DNA of 64,000 bases from Paenibacillus dendritiformis (GCF_945605565.1 NZ_OX216966.1:5324001-5388000), one strand, 5' to 3'; shown: positions 8,815-17,480, numbered from the stretch's first letter. Made by a program: numbers and translations. Notes: generated by a model from the sequence alone, not told the origin.

Positions 8815-9567
8815 CTATCCCTCATTGTGTCCCGAGCGCAGCCGTTCTATCTCTTCCGGGCTGCATTCGCGCCATTGTCCGGGCTTCAGCTGCGGGTCCA
8901 GCTCCAGCGTTCCCATCGAGAGACGCTTCAAATAGACGACCTTCTTGCCGACCGCGGCGAACATCCGCTTCACCTGATGGAATTTCCCCTCCGTTATCGT
9001 CAGCTCGATATCCGACAGGACGTTCCCTTCCCCATCCGTTCGGTGACCGAGTATGTTCAACCGCGCCGGAGCCGTTACATAACCGTCATCCAGCGTTACG
9101 CCCGCGGCGAAGCTGGCGCCGTCTTCGGCGGTCACTTCGCCTGCCACATGAGCGAAGTAGGTCTTCGGGACATGCTTCTTCGGAGACAGCAGCTGATGGG
9201 CCAATTGCCCGTCGTTGCTGATCAGAAGCAATCCTTCCGTATCTTTATCCAGCCTGCCCACCGGGAACGGCTCGAAATGCCGCAGCGCTGCCGGGAGCAG
9301 ATCAAGCACCGTCCGCTCGCGCGTATCCTCCGTCGCCGAGATAACGCCCTGAGGCTTGTTCATCATCACGTAAATATATTCGCGGTACAGCACGATCTCA
9401 TCGTCCAGCCGGACGACATCCTGTTCCGGATCGACCTGATGGCCGCTATCCTTCACGCTCTTGCCGTTGACGGATATCCGCCCCGCCTTGGCCCATTTTC
9501 TGATATCCGACCGGGAACCCCGGCCCATATGCGCGAGCAGCTTGTCGATCCGCATCATTTTGCCCAT
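8815..9567 (-). CDS. rsuA: RsuA-family 16S rRNA pseudouridine synthase
   Basis: A roughly 250-residue pseudouridine synthase. The N-terminal S4 RNA-binding domain is clear (MRIDKLLAHMGRGSRSDIRKWAKAGRISVNG in outline). The catalytic motif is VGRLDKDTEGLLLI, whose aspartate attacks the uridine, and EGKFHQVKRMFAAVGK is the C-terminal conserved block. By family it modifies a uridine of small-subunit rRNA, but RsuA, RluB, RluE and RluF are hard to tell apart without a tree. Three ATGs (9567, 9558, 9555) are possible starts; 9567 fits the AGAGGAGG purine run best, though its spacing is long. First gene of a short operon with the HAD phosphatase. Confidence 0.85.
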   Translation of the reverse strand: MGKMMRIDKLLAHMGRGSRSDIRKWAKAGRISVNGKSVKDSGHQVDPEQDVVRLDDEIVLYREYIYVMMNKPQGVISATEDTRERTVLDLLPAALRHFEPFPVGRLDKDTEGLLLISNDGQLAHQLLSPKKHVPKTYFAHVAGEVTAEDGASFAAGVTLDDGYVTAPARLNILGHRTDGEGNVLSDIELTITEGKFHQVKRMFAAVGKKVVYLKRLSMGTLELDPQLKPGQWRECSPEEIERLRSGHNEG

Positions 9568-9767
9568 GACGACAGGGTCACCTCCTCTGCCTGTAACCGT
9601 TCTTGTCCCTGCGGATCGCATGGCCCTAATGCAGAACATGTCCTTCTCAGCATACCATGTTGTTGTGCGTTTTGGAAAAGAAACCAGTGAAGGGTTGCTT
9701 CCCCCTCTTCTCGTCTATCGGCAAACAGACTTACATTATTGTCATGTATGCCCGCAACGGGGAAACT

Positions 9768-9803
9768 TTATTGTACAATAACCGTATGAAAACATTGTTT
9801 TCA
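9768..9803 (+). promoter_or_regulatory. Two adjacent palindromes upstream of the export operon
   Basis: TTATTGTACAATAA (9768-9781) and TGAAAACATTGTTTTCA (9787-9803) are both perfect dyads, five bases apart, 44-79 bases before the first ATG of the ABC export operon. This spacing suits a repressor or activator site near the promoter. No regulator gene is adjacent in the same orientation. Confidence 0.5.
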
Positions 9804-9846
9804 CAATCATCCGGGACTACAGACAATGAGAGAGAGGAGGAGACGG

Positions 9847-10572
9847 ATGTTACGTGTTGAAAATCTGTCGCACGCTTTCAAAAACGGGCCGGAGACGACC
9901 CAGGTGCTGCACTCGGTATCGTTCAGTGTGCAGCGCGGAGAGATGGTCGCCCTGCTTGGGAGCTCCGGCTCCGGCAAATCAACCCTGTTGAATCTGATGG
10001 CAGGACTGATGAAGCCGACGGAAGGCAGCATATATATCGCCGATCAGAACATCGTCACGATGAACGAGAACCAGTTGGCCGAATTTCGGCGCGGACACAT
10101 CGGATTTATTTTTCAGGCGTATGAGCTGATCGCGAATCTCACCGTGCGGGAGAACGTCGAGCTGCCGCTCATATTTCAGGGCGTCGCCCCTTCGGAGCGG
10201 AAGGCCAAGGCGATGCGCCTGTTAGAACAGGTCGGCATTCCCGACAAGTCAGAGTTGTTCACGTCCCAGCTCTCGGGCGGACAGCAGCAGCGGGTCAGTA
10301 TCGCCCGTTCGCTTATCACGGATCCGTCCGTTATTTTTGCCGACGAGCCGACGGGGAATCTCGATACACGGACCGAGGAGGAGATTATTGCGATTTTGAA
10401 GCAGTTGAACAAGACGATGGATACGACATTCATCATTGTCACCCACGAGCATGAAGTGGCTGAACATACGAAGCGCATTCTTACGTTAAGAGATGGCCAT
10501 CTGCACGATGACAGCCCCGCTCCGAAGCAAGCTCAGGAAGAAGCGGTCCTGTCCGGAGGTGAGACCCATTGA
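9847..10572 (+). CDS. MacB/LolD-like ABC transporter ATP-binding protein
   Basis: A 241-residue ATPase. Walker A is GSSGSGKST, the signature is [15 protein letters not shown], and Walker B is [12 protein letters not shown], followed by the H-loop VTHEHEV. The NLD and LSGGQQQR forms and the short length are typical of the MacB/LolD/FtsE group, which works with FtsX-like permeases. The start at 9847 has a strong GAGGAGG RBS. The stop overlaps the TTG start of the permease gene (TTGA). With the permease and the HlyD-type protein it forms a tripartite export system; in Gram-positives such systems export peptides or answer envelope stress. The substrate is unknown. Confidence 0.9.
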   Translation: MLRVENLSHAFKNGPETTQVLHSVSFSVQRGEMVALLGSSGSGKSTLLNLMAGLMKPTEGSIYIADQNIVTMNENQLAEFRRGHIGFIFQAYELIANLTVRENVELPLIFQGVAPSERKAKAMRLLEQVGIPDKSELFTSQLSGGQQQRVSIARSLITDPSVIFADEPTGNLDTRTEEEIIAILKQLNKTMDTTFIIVTHEHEVAEHTKRILTLRDGHLHDDSPAPKQAQEEAVLSGGETH

Positions 10573-11945
10573 GAATCGCTGATTATATCCGGCTGTCCTG
10601 GGATCAGTTGAAGCGGCGCAAGGTGGTCACCGGATTGTGCGCCATCGGCATCTCGATCGGCTGCGCTTCTATCGTCGTCGCGATGAGCGTCGGGGAATCG
10701 GCCCAGGTGTTCGCGGAGAAGCAATTGAATTCTTTTCTGAAAATGGACGAGATTACCGTCACTCCGAATAAGGGCGTCTCGGACCCGAGCGCGCAGAACG
10801 CAGGCAAAAGCGATAACAGTGAAGCCGAGGAACGCGGGCAGATTACCGAGCAGAAGCTGGAGGTCATCCGCAATATTCCGCACGTCAAGGCGGTAGCCGC
10901 TTTTCAGCAGCTCGGCTATATGCAGATGGAGACAGCCGACGAGCGCAAGTCCGGCCTGGAGATTATCGGCACCGACCTGAATGCGCTGACCGACTTCGGC
11001 CATGAATTCATGCAGGGCTCGGCTTCCGATTTGACGGGGACCGTCATTCTGAATTACGGGGCCACCCTCGGACTCGTCGACGAGGAGACGATGGACAAGC
11101 TGATGAAGCAGTTGAACGAGAACCCGTACGACGATGCATTAATGCAGCAATACCGCAATCTGAGCCGTACGCCGAGCTCGCTCTATCAGCGCCAGATCCG
11201 GCTGATCCCGTTCGGTGCGGAGGACGGCAAGCAGCCGCAGGCCAGTTCCCCGCTTCGCGTGGCCGCCGTGCTCAAGAAGCCGGCCGGCAGCACGGATGAT
11301 ATGGTCATGTACGACAAGAAGGCGTATGTCTCGCTGGAGACCGCCGAATTACTGCAGCAAGAGCTGAAGATCGAAGGGGATTCCGTTCCCAAGCCAGGTA
11401 CATACAATTCGCTAGTCGTCAAGATCGACGATCAGAAGCATGTGGAACAGGTCGAAAAGCAAATCAAAAAGCTCGTCCTGAACACGAGCACCAACCTTCA
11501 CCAGATAGATCGTCTGAAGGAGCAGTTCGCGATCGTGCGCACGATCGCCCTTGGCATCGGCTTGTTCGTCTTGTTCATCGCTTCCATCTCCATCGTCGTC
11601 GCGATGACGATGTCAACGTATCAGCGCCGCCGGCAAATCGGAATTATGAAGGTGCTGGGCGCCAACTTGAAGCAGATCCGCAATATGTTCATCATCGAAG
11701 CGGCGCTGCTTGGCCTGGTAGGCGGTCTGGTCGGCATTATGCTGTCCTATTGGATCGTCTGGGCGATCAACGGGGCGGCCGCAGGGGCCATGTCAGACGG
11801 CAGCGGGGATCCGATTATTTTCATTTCGTCCAACTTTATTCCGATCGGCATCGCCTTCGCTATTATGACCGGGGTCATATCGGGCCTCTATCCTGCGATA
11901 AGCGCGTCGCGCACCGATGCGCTGACGGCCATCAAGCGCGATTGA
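10569..11945 (+). CDS. MacB-like FtsX-domain permease
   Basis: A 458-residue permease with one helix near residues 20-40, a large extracellular domain (about 45-315), then three helices in an FtsX domain (about 320-345, 375-400 and 420-445). ASRTDALTAIKRD at the C-terminus is the usual ending (cf. P-ALR-E motifs) of MacB/YknZ permeases. It starts with TTG behind a very good GGAGGTGA RBS, overlapping the previous stop. Energy coupling to the upstream ATPase is mechanotransmission in this family, with the adaptor encoded next. Confidence 0.88.
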   Translation: MRIADYIRLSWDQLKRRKVVTGLCAIGISIGCASIVVAMSVGESAQVFAEKQLNSFLKMDEITVTPNKGVSDPSAQNAGKSDNSEAEERGQITEQKLEVIRNIPHVKAVAAFQQLGYMQMETADERKSGLEIIGTDLNALTDFGHEFMQGSASDLTGTVILNYGATLGLVDEETMDKLMKQLNENPYDDALMQQYRNLSRTPSSLYQRQIRLIPFGAEDGKQPQASSPLRVAAVLKKPAGSTDDMVMYDKKAYVSLETAELLQQELKIEGDSVPKPGTYNSLVVKIDDQKHVEQVEKQIKKLVLNTSTNLHQIDRLKEQFAIVRTIALGIGLFVLFIASISIVVAMTMSTYQRRRQIGIMKVLGANLKQIRNMFIIEAALLGLVGGLVGIMLSYWIVWAINGAAAGAMSDGSGDPIIFISSNFIPIGIAFAIMTGVISGLYPAISASRTDALTAIKRD

Positions 11946-11991
11946 TCGCAGTCGCGCCACAACTATAGACTAAGGAGGTCCGCTCACCGGA

Positions 11992-13074
11992 ATGAAGAAA
12001 AAAATAAAATGGGCAATCATTATCCTGGTACTCGCGGGAATCAGTTACGGACTCTATTCATTCGGCAATCCTCCCGCCCCGGAGACGGCGATGGAGAACA
12101 ATGACGCCATCACCTTCCCCGTGACGAGAGAAACACTGGTGAACAGCATTGAAGTCAAAGGGAAGTCAGGCTATGAGCAGGAGACGTTCGTGCACGCTCC
12201 GTTCGGCGCGGAAGTAAGACAGTGGAACGTGAAGGAAGGCCAGCAGATTAAAAAGGGAGACGTCCTGTTCCAGCTCGACTCGACGGCCCTGGAGAATGAA
12301 ATCGCGCAGACGCAAGCGACAATCAAGAAGCAGCGCCTGGAAATGAGACTGACGGAAGTCCAGAGCGCGCTCGGACAGGAGGATCAAGCGCTTGGCGTAA
12401 CGGAGGCGGACCGCAAAAAAGTATTCGTGCAGCGGGAAGCCCAGAAGCTTCAAGAGGAATTAAGCGAAGTCACCCTGGATATCCAGGAACGGGACATTGC
12501 GGACAAGCAGAAGAAGCTGAACGAAGCCCACTACCGGGCGCCGGCATCCGGCATTTTCCTGTTCGAGGATCCGAAGAAGATTCCTTCCCAGGTGAACAGC
12601 AATGACCGCCTCGGCAAGATCGTCGATCTGAACAAGCTCCAGCTCGTCTCGCTTGTCGGAGAGCAGGATGTATTCCGCATCGCGGAAGGCATGCCGGTCG
12701 AAGTGAAGATCAACGCCCTGAAGCAGGTTAAGCTGACCGGAAAAGTCATCAAAGTATCCAAATTCGCCAAGGCGGGCACCGATGAGAAGAATACGAATCA
12801 GCCCGCTCAATTCGAGGTCATCATCGGGCTGGAGCCGAATAAGCAGCTCATCGCCGGACTAAGCCTCACCGGCCAGATCGAGACCGAGCGCAAGGATGAC
12901 GCTATCGTCGTTCCAACCGTGGCCGTGCTGCGCGAGAAGGACCAGTATTATGTCTTCCTTGACAAGGGCAACGGACAAATCGAACGGAGAGATATCAAGA
13001 TCGGAATGGAGACTCCGGAAAAAACGGAAGTGCTGGAAGGCTTGAAGGAAGGCGATCAGGTCGTCCTGCAATAG
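11992..13074 (+). CDS. HlyD/RND-type periplasmic adaptor (YknX-like)
   Basis: A 360-residue membrane-anchored adaptor. A single N-terminal helix (residues 4-24) is followed by a barrel-sandwich hybrid half (VHAPFGAEVRQWNVKEGQQIKKGD), a coiled-coil hairpin (about 95-165) and the second lipoyl half (YRAPASGIFLF). Beta-barrel and membrane-proximal domains end near EGLKEGDQVVL. AAGGAGGT lies about 12 bases before the ATG. The gene ends the export operon; a strong bidirectional hairpin follows. In Gram-positives such proteins link MacB-like permeases to extracellular substrates. Confidence 0.88.
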   Translation: MKKKIKWAIIILVLAGISYGLYSFGNPPAPETAMENNDAITFPVTRETLVNSIEVKGKSGYEQETFVHAPFGAEVRQWNVKEGQQIKKGDVLFQLDSTALENEIAQTQATIKKQRLEMRLTEVQSALGQEDQALGVTEADRKKVFVQREAQKLQEELSEVTLDIQERDIADKQKKLNEAHYRAPASGIFLFEDPKKIPSQVNSNDRLGKIVDLNKLQLVSLVGEQDVFRIAEGMPVEVKINALKQVKLTGKVIKVSKFAKAGTDEKNTNQPAQFEVIIGLEPNKQLIAGLSLTGQIETERKDDAIVVPTVAVLREKDQYYVFLDKGNGQIERRDIKIGMETPEKTEVLEGLKEGDQVVLQ

Positions 13075-13088
13075 CAACCAGCCAGAGC

Positions 13089-13130
13089 AAGAGCCCCCGG
13101 CATGAAGCAATCATCATGCCGGGGGCTCTT
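13089..13130. terminator. Strong bidirectional terminator
   Basis: A perfect 17-bp stem (AAGAGCCCCCGGCATGA and its complement) with an 8-base loop separates the plus-strand export operon from the convergent regulator gene. Confidence 0.8.
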
Positions 13131-13149
13131 CGCTTTCTGCCGGAGCCTG

Positions 13150-13758
13150 TCACGCCTTCGGGGTCCGCACATCCTTCAGCCGGTAAGACAGCGTGACGAA
13201 GACATAATCGTCCTCCTCCGTCTGATCGGCGTAAGGTCCCAGATCTTCTTGTTCATCGGGCTCGACCGTATCGGAGCCATTCTCTGCGGCTACCGATCCC
13301 CGGATCAACGCCATTTTTTGCTCCCATTCCTTCGGAGTCATGCTGCGGTACGCGATATTCGCCTCGGCCAGCATCTTCTCGCCGTGGCGAACCAAGTGAA
13401 TCTGCTCTTCGATGATGCCGATGCCTTCCTGGAACACCCTTGACAGTTCCTGCAAAATATAGGCGGAATTCTCCGCCGCCAGCTCGCGATCGAACGTATA
13501 ACTGCGTTGCATCAGATTCGTCTGATAATACTTCTCGATCAGATTGCCATGCTGCTTCGTCTCCACCAATTGCAGCAGATCCAGCTCCTCCAGCTTTTTG
13601 ACGTGATAGTATAAGCGGGAAGGCTTCTCGTTGAGGCGTTCCGCCAACTGCTTGACCGTTACCGGCTCTTCCCGCGCCAATCGCAGTATTTGGGTTCTTC
13701 TCGAGTCAAGAAGGGCCTTCGCCAGCTCGAGATCTGAAATAATACGGTGATTCTTCAA
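13150..13758 (-). CDS. ArsR-like winged-helix transcriptional regulator
   Basis: A 202-residue protein with an N-terminal winged helix (residues ~8-75: LDSRRTQILRLA, VTVKQLAERLNEKPSRLYYHVKKLEELDLLQLVE). This is an ArsR/helix-turn-helix 20 type that binds DNA as a dimer. The C-terminal part is helical and ends in an acidic, low-complexity tail. The start is TTG at 13758: AAGGAGG is seven bases upstream, and the nearby ATG runs into a stop after one codon. It is the second gene after an MFS transporter (19-base gap) and likely controls that operon, probably through the palindromes at 15137-15213. Confidence 0.85.
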   Translation of the reverse strand: MKNHRIISDLELAKALLDSRRTQILRLAREEPVTVKQLAERLNEKPSRLYYHVKKLEELDLLQLVETKQHGNLIEKYYQTNLMQRSYTFDRELAAENSAYILQELSRVFQEGIGIIEEQIHLVRHGEKMLAEANIAYRSMTPKEWEQKMALIRGSVAAENGSDTVEPDEQEDLGPYADQTEEDDYVFVTLSYRLKDVRTPKA

Positions 13759-13777
13759 TCCATGGCCTCCTTAACCG

Positions 13778-15112
13778 CTAAGAAGGCATAACCGCTTGCG
13801 CGTCTCCTTCCGGCGGGGTCATCGTGCCTGCTGTATTCCTTTTTAAGGCTCGACTATATTTTAACAGAGGGAAAACGATAGAGACAATAACAAGCAGCCC
13901 CCCTGCCACCGCCGTGGCCTCCAGCACCCCGAACCAGACCGCGAACACGCCGCCCAGGCCAATCCCGATCACGGTGCCCGTCTCGGCGACGGTTCCGAAT
14001 ACCGCCGACCCCCTGCCCCTTATCTCATCCGGCATCAGAGTCAGGAACAAGCTGCTGAGCGGAACGTTCGTGCAAGAGATAGTGAACCCGGTCAAGAGTG
14101 CCCATACGTAGATGCTGATGACGCTCGTATTGGCGTATATCGGCGCCAGCGGCAGAATGAAGATGCAAGCGGCTCCAATGCCCGCTATCCCGGTCAGCAG
14201 CAGCGCACTCGGTTGAATGCGGCGCAGCAGGTGAGGCGCCGCTATCGCGCCGATGATGCTTCCGGCGCCAATAACGCTGGAGACGAAGCCGAAATGCTCC
14301 GCCGGAATGCGGAACGTCTGGAGCAGCGCCGCATTGAGGTTCGAATTGATGACCCCGACGACCAGCATCACCGGAACGACCAGCATAAGCAGGGCGAACA
14401 GGCCTTCATGCCGGTACATTTGGACCAGCCCTTCTTTGAACGACGCCATATACGACATCTTCTTTTCTTTCTCTTGCGGTATTTCCCTTGCTTCATGCTC
14501 TTCGGTTGCCGTCTTGGCGCCCTTCGCTTGCGCACCGCTCAGTTTCAATGGCTCCACTCCGCGCAGCGAGAAGACGAAGACGGCGGACAGAAGAAAAGTA
14601 ATGGCGTTGAAGGTGAACAGCCAGCCGAAATGACCGAGTGGAATGAGCAGTCCGGCCAGCGCGGGACCTACCAGCCTCATGGACATAAATGTCGCCTGCG
14701 ACAGGGATACTGCGGAGCTAATCTGCTCCTTGCCGACAAGGCGCGGTATAAGGGCGGAGCGCGCCGGCTCGAAAAAGACGGTGCCGATGCCCTGCAGCCA
14801 GATCAGCGCATAAATGAACGGCAGGCTGTCTTGCGCCAGGATGAACGCCAGCACGATACCCGCGCGGTAGATATCGGAAACGGCCATCAGCAGCGGACGG
14901 TTGATCCGATCGACGAGCGGCCCGACGAATGCCCCGAACAGCATCTGAGGCAGCACCTGAGACAACACGACCATGCTCAGCGCCAGCGGACTGTCCGACA
15001 AGTGAGCGACCAGGAAAATAACGACCAGGCGGGTAATTCCGTCGCCAAACTCGGAGATGAGCTGGGCCCACCATAATCGCCGGTAGGAAGAATTGCTGAA
15101 GAGCAGTTTCAT
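13778..15112 (-). CDS. MFS transporter (MFS_3/enterobactin-exporter type)
   Basis: A 444-residue major facilitator with 12 predicted helices and a central charged loop (about residues 195-215, rich in Glu and Lys). The first loop reads GPLVDRINRPLL, a variant of motif A. MFS proteins of this style export drugs or siderophores. ATG 15112 is chosen over 15127 because GGAGG is correctly spaced for it. It is the first gene of a two-gene unit with the ArsR-like regulator. Confidence 0.85.
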   Translation of the reverse strand: MKLLFSNSSYRRLWWAQLISEFGDGITRLVVIFLVAHLSDSPLALSMVVLSQVLPQMLFGAFVGPLVDRINRPLLMAVSDIYRAGIVLAFILAQDSLPFIYALIWLQGIGTVFFEPARSALIPRLVGKEQISSAVSLSQATFMSMRLVGPALAGLLIPLGHFGWLFTFNAITFLLSAVFVFSLRGVEPLKLSGAQAKGAKTATEEHEAREIPQEKEKKMSYMASFKEGLVQMYRHEGLFALLMLVVPVMLVVGVINSNLNAALLQTFRIPAEHFGFVSSVIGAGSIIGAIAAPHLLRRIQPSALLLTGIAGIGAACIFILPLAPIYANTSVISIYVWALLTGFTISCTNVPLSSLFLTLMPDEIRGRGSAVFGTVAETGTVIGIGLGGVFAVWFGVLEATAVAGGLLVIVSIVFPLLKYSRALKRNTAGTMTPPEGDAQAVMPS

Positions 15113-15136
15113 AAGGACATCCTCCAAAATTGTTTT

Positions 15137-15213
15137 ATCGTTAAAAACTATTTTAGTGATAAAAAATGTTTTGTAAATAGTCTTTTAAATATTCGTTAAA
15201 AATATTTTTAACG
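15137..15213 (-). promoter_or_regulatory. Operator pair upstream of the MFS/regulator operon
   Basis: CGTTAAAAATATTTTTAACG at 15194-15213 is a perfect 20-bp palindrome. An imperfect copy with the same ATCGTTAAAA half-site lies at 15137-15160. Both sit 25-100 bases before the MFS start in a very AT-rich promoter. Autoregulation by the ArsR-like protein is inferred. Confidence 0.6.
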
Positions 15214-15486
15214 GTAAAATCGGATTCTTCTCCGGATATTCGCTTTGCTCTAGCTTCCTCCCCTTTCCTTTTGCCTGCATGCCAGTCGCAACCATTTGCG
15301 GAAACGCCAAATAGGGCTGTCTCCCGTTGAGACAACCCTTTACTCGGGAACATTCGATTGTCAGTCAAGTAAACTTCCCATTATAAACACAAACCCTAAA
15401 AATACGAAAAAGAGAATGCCCCCAGCAAACTAACAACAGGCGGGAAAGACGGCGGCGGGACAAGCAGCGGAAGATGGTTGAGGCAG
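15214..15486. other. Intergenic, nothing recognised
   Basis: No gene with an RBS, no hairpin of note and no family match was seen in this stretch before the repeat region. Confidence 0.4.
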
Positions 15487-15615
15487 TGAATCCTGCAGTT
15501 GTGCAGGAATTTACGCTATTTCTGCCGCTAACTGATGAAATTGCTGCATAAGTACATCCTTTTCGCCGATTTTTCCTTTCAACCCATTGGGCATGGCAGC
15601 AAATTCTGCAGTTTT
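15487..15615. repeat. Degenerate ~51-bp tandem units preceding the composite repeat
   Basis: Units follow the pattern GAATCCTGCAGTTGTGCAGGAATTT, spaced by about 50 bases and very diverged. At least one unit contains the small hairpin TCCTGCA-N4-TGCAGGA. They match the units inside the composite repeat that follows. Confidence 0.55.
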
Positions 15616-16347
15616 CAGGCTGTTGGAAAACCCCTGTTTTTTACGAAGGGGTGGAGATGTCCATTTACCTAATCAAAACTTGGCACTCAAAGCGTTTTAA
15701 GTCGATTTTTTCTACTGAGAGACGAGATCCACCATATAAAAAATGAAGTGGAGAAAATTGCCACAGACTTCTCAACGGCCTGATTTTAAGGGAATCCAAA
15801 AGGCCGCGTCGGATCCTGGGGGCATCATCGCCTCCAGGAGGAATCATCGCCTCGTTGCCTTCAGGAGGCATCGTTGCCTCCTGGGGCTTGGACGTGCGGA
15901 GGGAATTGCTGCTATTTTACAGGAATTTCGGCTCAATGAGTCCACATCCCGAGGAATTGCTGCAAATCTACATCATTTATGGCCCTTTTGCTTCAAGTCG
16001 AAGCGACATGGGTGAAATTCCTGCAGTTGTGCAGGATTCCCCTTCTGGTAAAGTCGTCCATATCGAATTGCTGTATTTGCGCAGGATTTCGCTTACCGAA
16101 TAGAAGTGTCTGGAGAAATCGTGTAGTTTTGCGGATTTCGCCTACCGGATAGACGTGTCTAGGGAAATGGTGCAGTTTTCAGGTCATTGGAAAACCCCTG
16201 TTTTTTACGAAGGGGTGGAGATTGTCCATTTTCCTACTCAAAACTTGGCAAGCATAGCGTTTTAAATCGATTTTTTCTACGGAGAGACGAGATCCACCAC
16301 ATAAAAAATGAAGTGCCAAAAATCCCTTGGACTTTCTCAACAGCCTG
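15616..16347 (+). repeat. Composite intergenic repeat, copy 1
   Basis: Two ~167-bp units in direct orientation (15616-15782 and 16180-16347) flank about 400 bp of degenerate 51-bp tandem repeats. Each 167-bp unit starts CAGGCTGTTGG (or CAGGTCATTGG) and ends CAACAGCCTG (or CAACGGCCTG), so its ends form an imperfect inverted repeat like a miniature transposable element. Inside are a hairpin AACCCCT/AGGGGT and the conserved TCGATTTTTTCTAC. The array holds a perfect hairpin CAGGAGGCA-N4-TGCCTCCTG at 15862-15883. Copy 2 at 26371-27151 is nearly collinear; an inverted, split copy lies at 30955-33045. Confidence 0.85.
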
Positions 16348-16567
16348 AGTTTTCCAGAAATGTCGGTAACGGAGTAGACGTCAAAATGGAAAACTGTATT
16401 CTTGCAGCTTTTCGGCAATTCGAGCTGTGAGAAGCAGGGGGACGATCTCAATGTAGGTAAAAACTACTTATGGAACAGCACTCTCCGTAGCGCGGTGTAT
16501 TGCTAATTCAATGTGCTGCTTCTCTTCAGCGCCCGGCCACAATTTACCCTGGTACTTGAGCTTCATG
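16348..16567. other. Tail of the repeat region
   Basis: Contains further degenerate units, including a GTAACGGAGTAGACGTC block that also appears inverted near 30920 and 31160. No gene is supported. Confidence 0.45.
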
Positions 16568-16598
16568 CCAAAAAAGAACGGCCCCTTCCGGATGCCGT
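16568..16598 (-). terminator. Terminator of the alarmone synthetase gene
   Basis: On the minus strand ACGGC and GCCGT close a GC-rich loop and are followed by TTCTTTTTT. It lies about 75 bases after the stop at 16671. Confidence 0.6.
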
Positions 16599-16670
16599 CC
16601 CTATGCTGTCATCTCTACTGTTCGTTAGCCACCACGGCTTCATTCACGGCCCCGGCATCGCTCATCCCGC

Positions 16671-17480
16671 TCATTCTTCGTTTGAGCCTGATTTCTTCGC
16701 CTGCCGCAGCATATCAATAATATCTTCCTCCAGCTGCTTGATTCCCGCCCGGTCTTCCTGCTCCCACAGCGTGTTGAACCGCTGCTGGAATTGGACGGCT
16801 TCCGTTACTTTATGATAAAAGTACAGCTCCTGAATCAGCGCCAGACATTGATGCACCAGGCGCGACTGATCCTCGAAATCGCGCTGCGCCTCCAATATTT
16901 CCTGCCGGATGCTGGACATTTCATTATCGAGAATGAACGCGGCTTCCGCCGCCTTTTTCAGGCGCAGCCGCACATCTTCCGGCAGGCTGTCCCGGTATTT
17001 GTAATTGAGCGAGTGCTCAATGGTAGCCCAGAAGTTCATGGCCAGCGTCCGGATCTGGATCTCCGCCAAGACCATCTTCTGGCCGAGCGCCGTCTGCACA
17101 GGGTATTCCACGATCATGTGGAAGCTGCGGTAGCCGCTCTCTTTATAGTTCGTTATATAATCCTTCTCGTACAGCAGATTCATATCTTTGCGATGGCGGA
17201 TGAACTCAGCAACTCTGCGGATATCATCCACGAATTGGCACATGATGCGGATGCCGGCGATATCTTCGATTCCGCGCTCCAACTGGTCCATCGGAACGTC
17301 CAGCCGCTTCGCCTTGTCCAGAATACTGGAGATGCGCTTCACCCGTCCCGTAACGAACTCAATCGGCGAATACTCTTCCCGCTTCTTCAGTTCTGTGCGC
17401 ATCGTCTTGAATTTGACCTTCAACTCTTCGACGGCCTGCTCATATGGCAGCAAAAACTTTCCCCAATCTCTTCCGTCCAT
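16671..17480 (-). CDS. Small alarmone synthetase (GTP pyrophosphokinase, RelQ/YjbM-like)
   Basis: A 269-residue single-domain RelA/SpoT synthetase. Family residues visible include VTGRVKRISSILDKAKR, IEDIAGIRIMCQFVDDI, KESGYRSFHMIVEYP and the substrate-binding AEIQIRTLAMNFWATIEHSLNYK. It should transfer pyrophosphate from ATP to GTP or GDP to make (p)ppGpp. No HD hydrolase or regulatory TGS/ACT domain is present. The C-terminal helical extension makes it about 55 residues longer than Bacillus YjbM. AGGAGG stands in front of the ATG. It lies 66 bases downstream of pyrD on the same strand and may be co-transcribed. Confidence 0.9.
   Translation of the reverse strand: MDGRDWGKFLLPYEQAVEELKVKFKTMRTELKKREEYSPIEFVTGRVKRISSILDKAKRLDVPMDQLERGIEDIAGIRIMCQFVDDIRRVAEFIRHRKDMNLLYEKDYITNYKESGYRSFHMIVEYPVQTALGQKMVLAEIQIRTLAMNFWATIEHSLNYKYRDSLPEDVRLRLKKAAEAAFILDNEMSSIRQEILEAQRDFEDQSRLVHQCLALIQELYFYHKVTEAVQFQQRFNTLWEQEDRAGIKQLEEDIIDMLRQAKKSGSNEE

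Noticed and set aside
8016..9221. 401-codon plus-strand frame
   Set aside because: Antisense to the HAD and RsuA genes with no RBS or family motif.
14213..15076. 287-codon plus-strand frame
   Set aside because: Antisense to the MFS gene; Gln/Arg-rich shadow translation.
15153..15368. 71-codon minus-strand frame upstream of the MFS gene
   Set aside because: No RBS, and it runs through the palindromic operators and promoter region.
15783..16179. CRISPR-like array
   Set aside because: Units are degenerate, there are no unique spacers between identical repeats, and no cas genes are present.
16179..16451. 90-codon and 60-codon frames (also 27010-27192 and 15665-15871) with similar translations
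   Set aside because: They are the complement of the 167-bp repeat units; similarity comes from repeat identity and they lack RBS.
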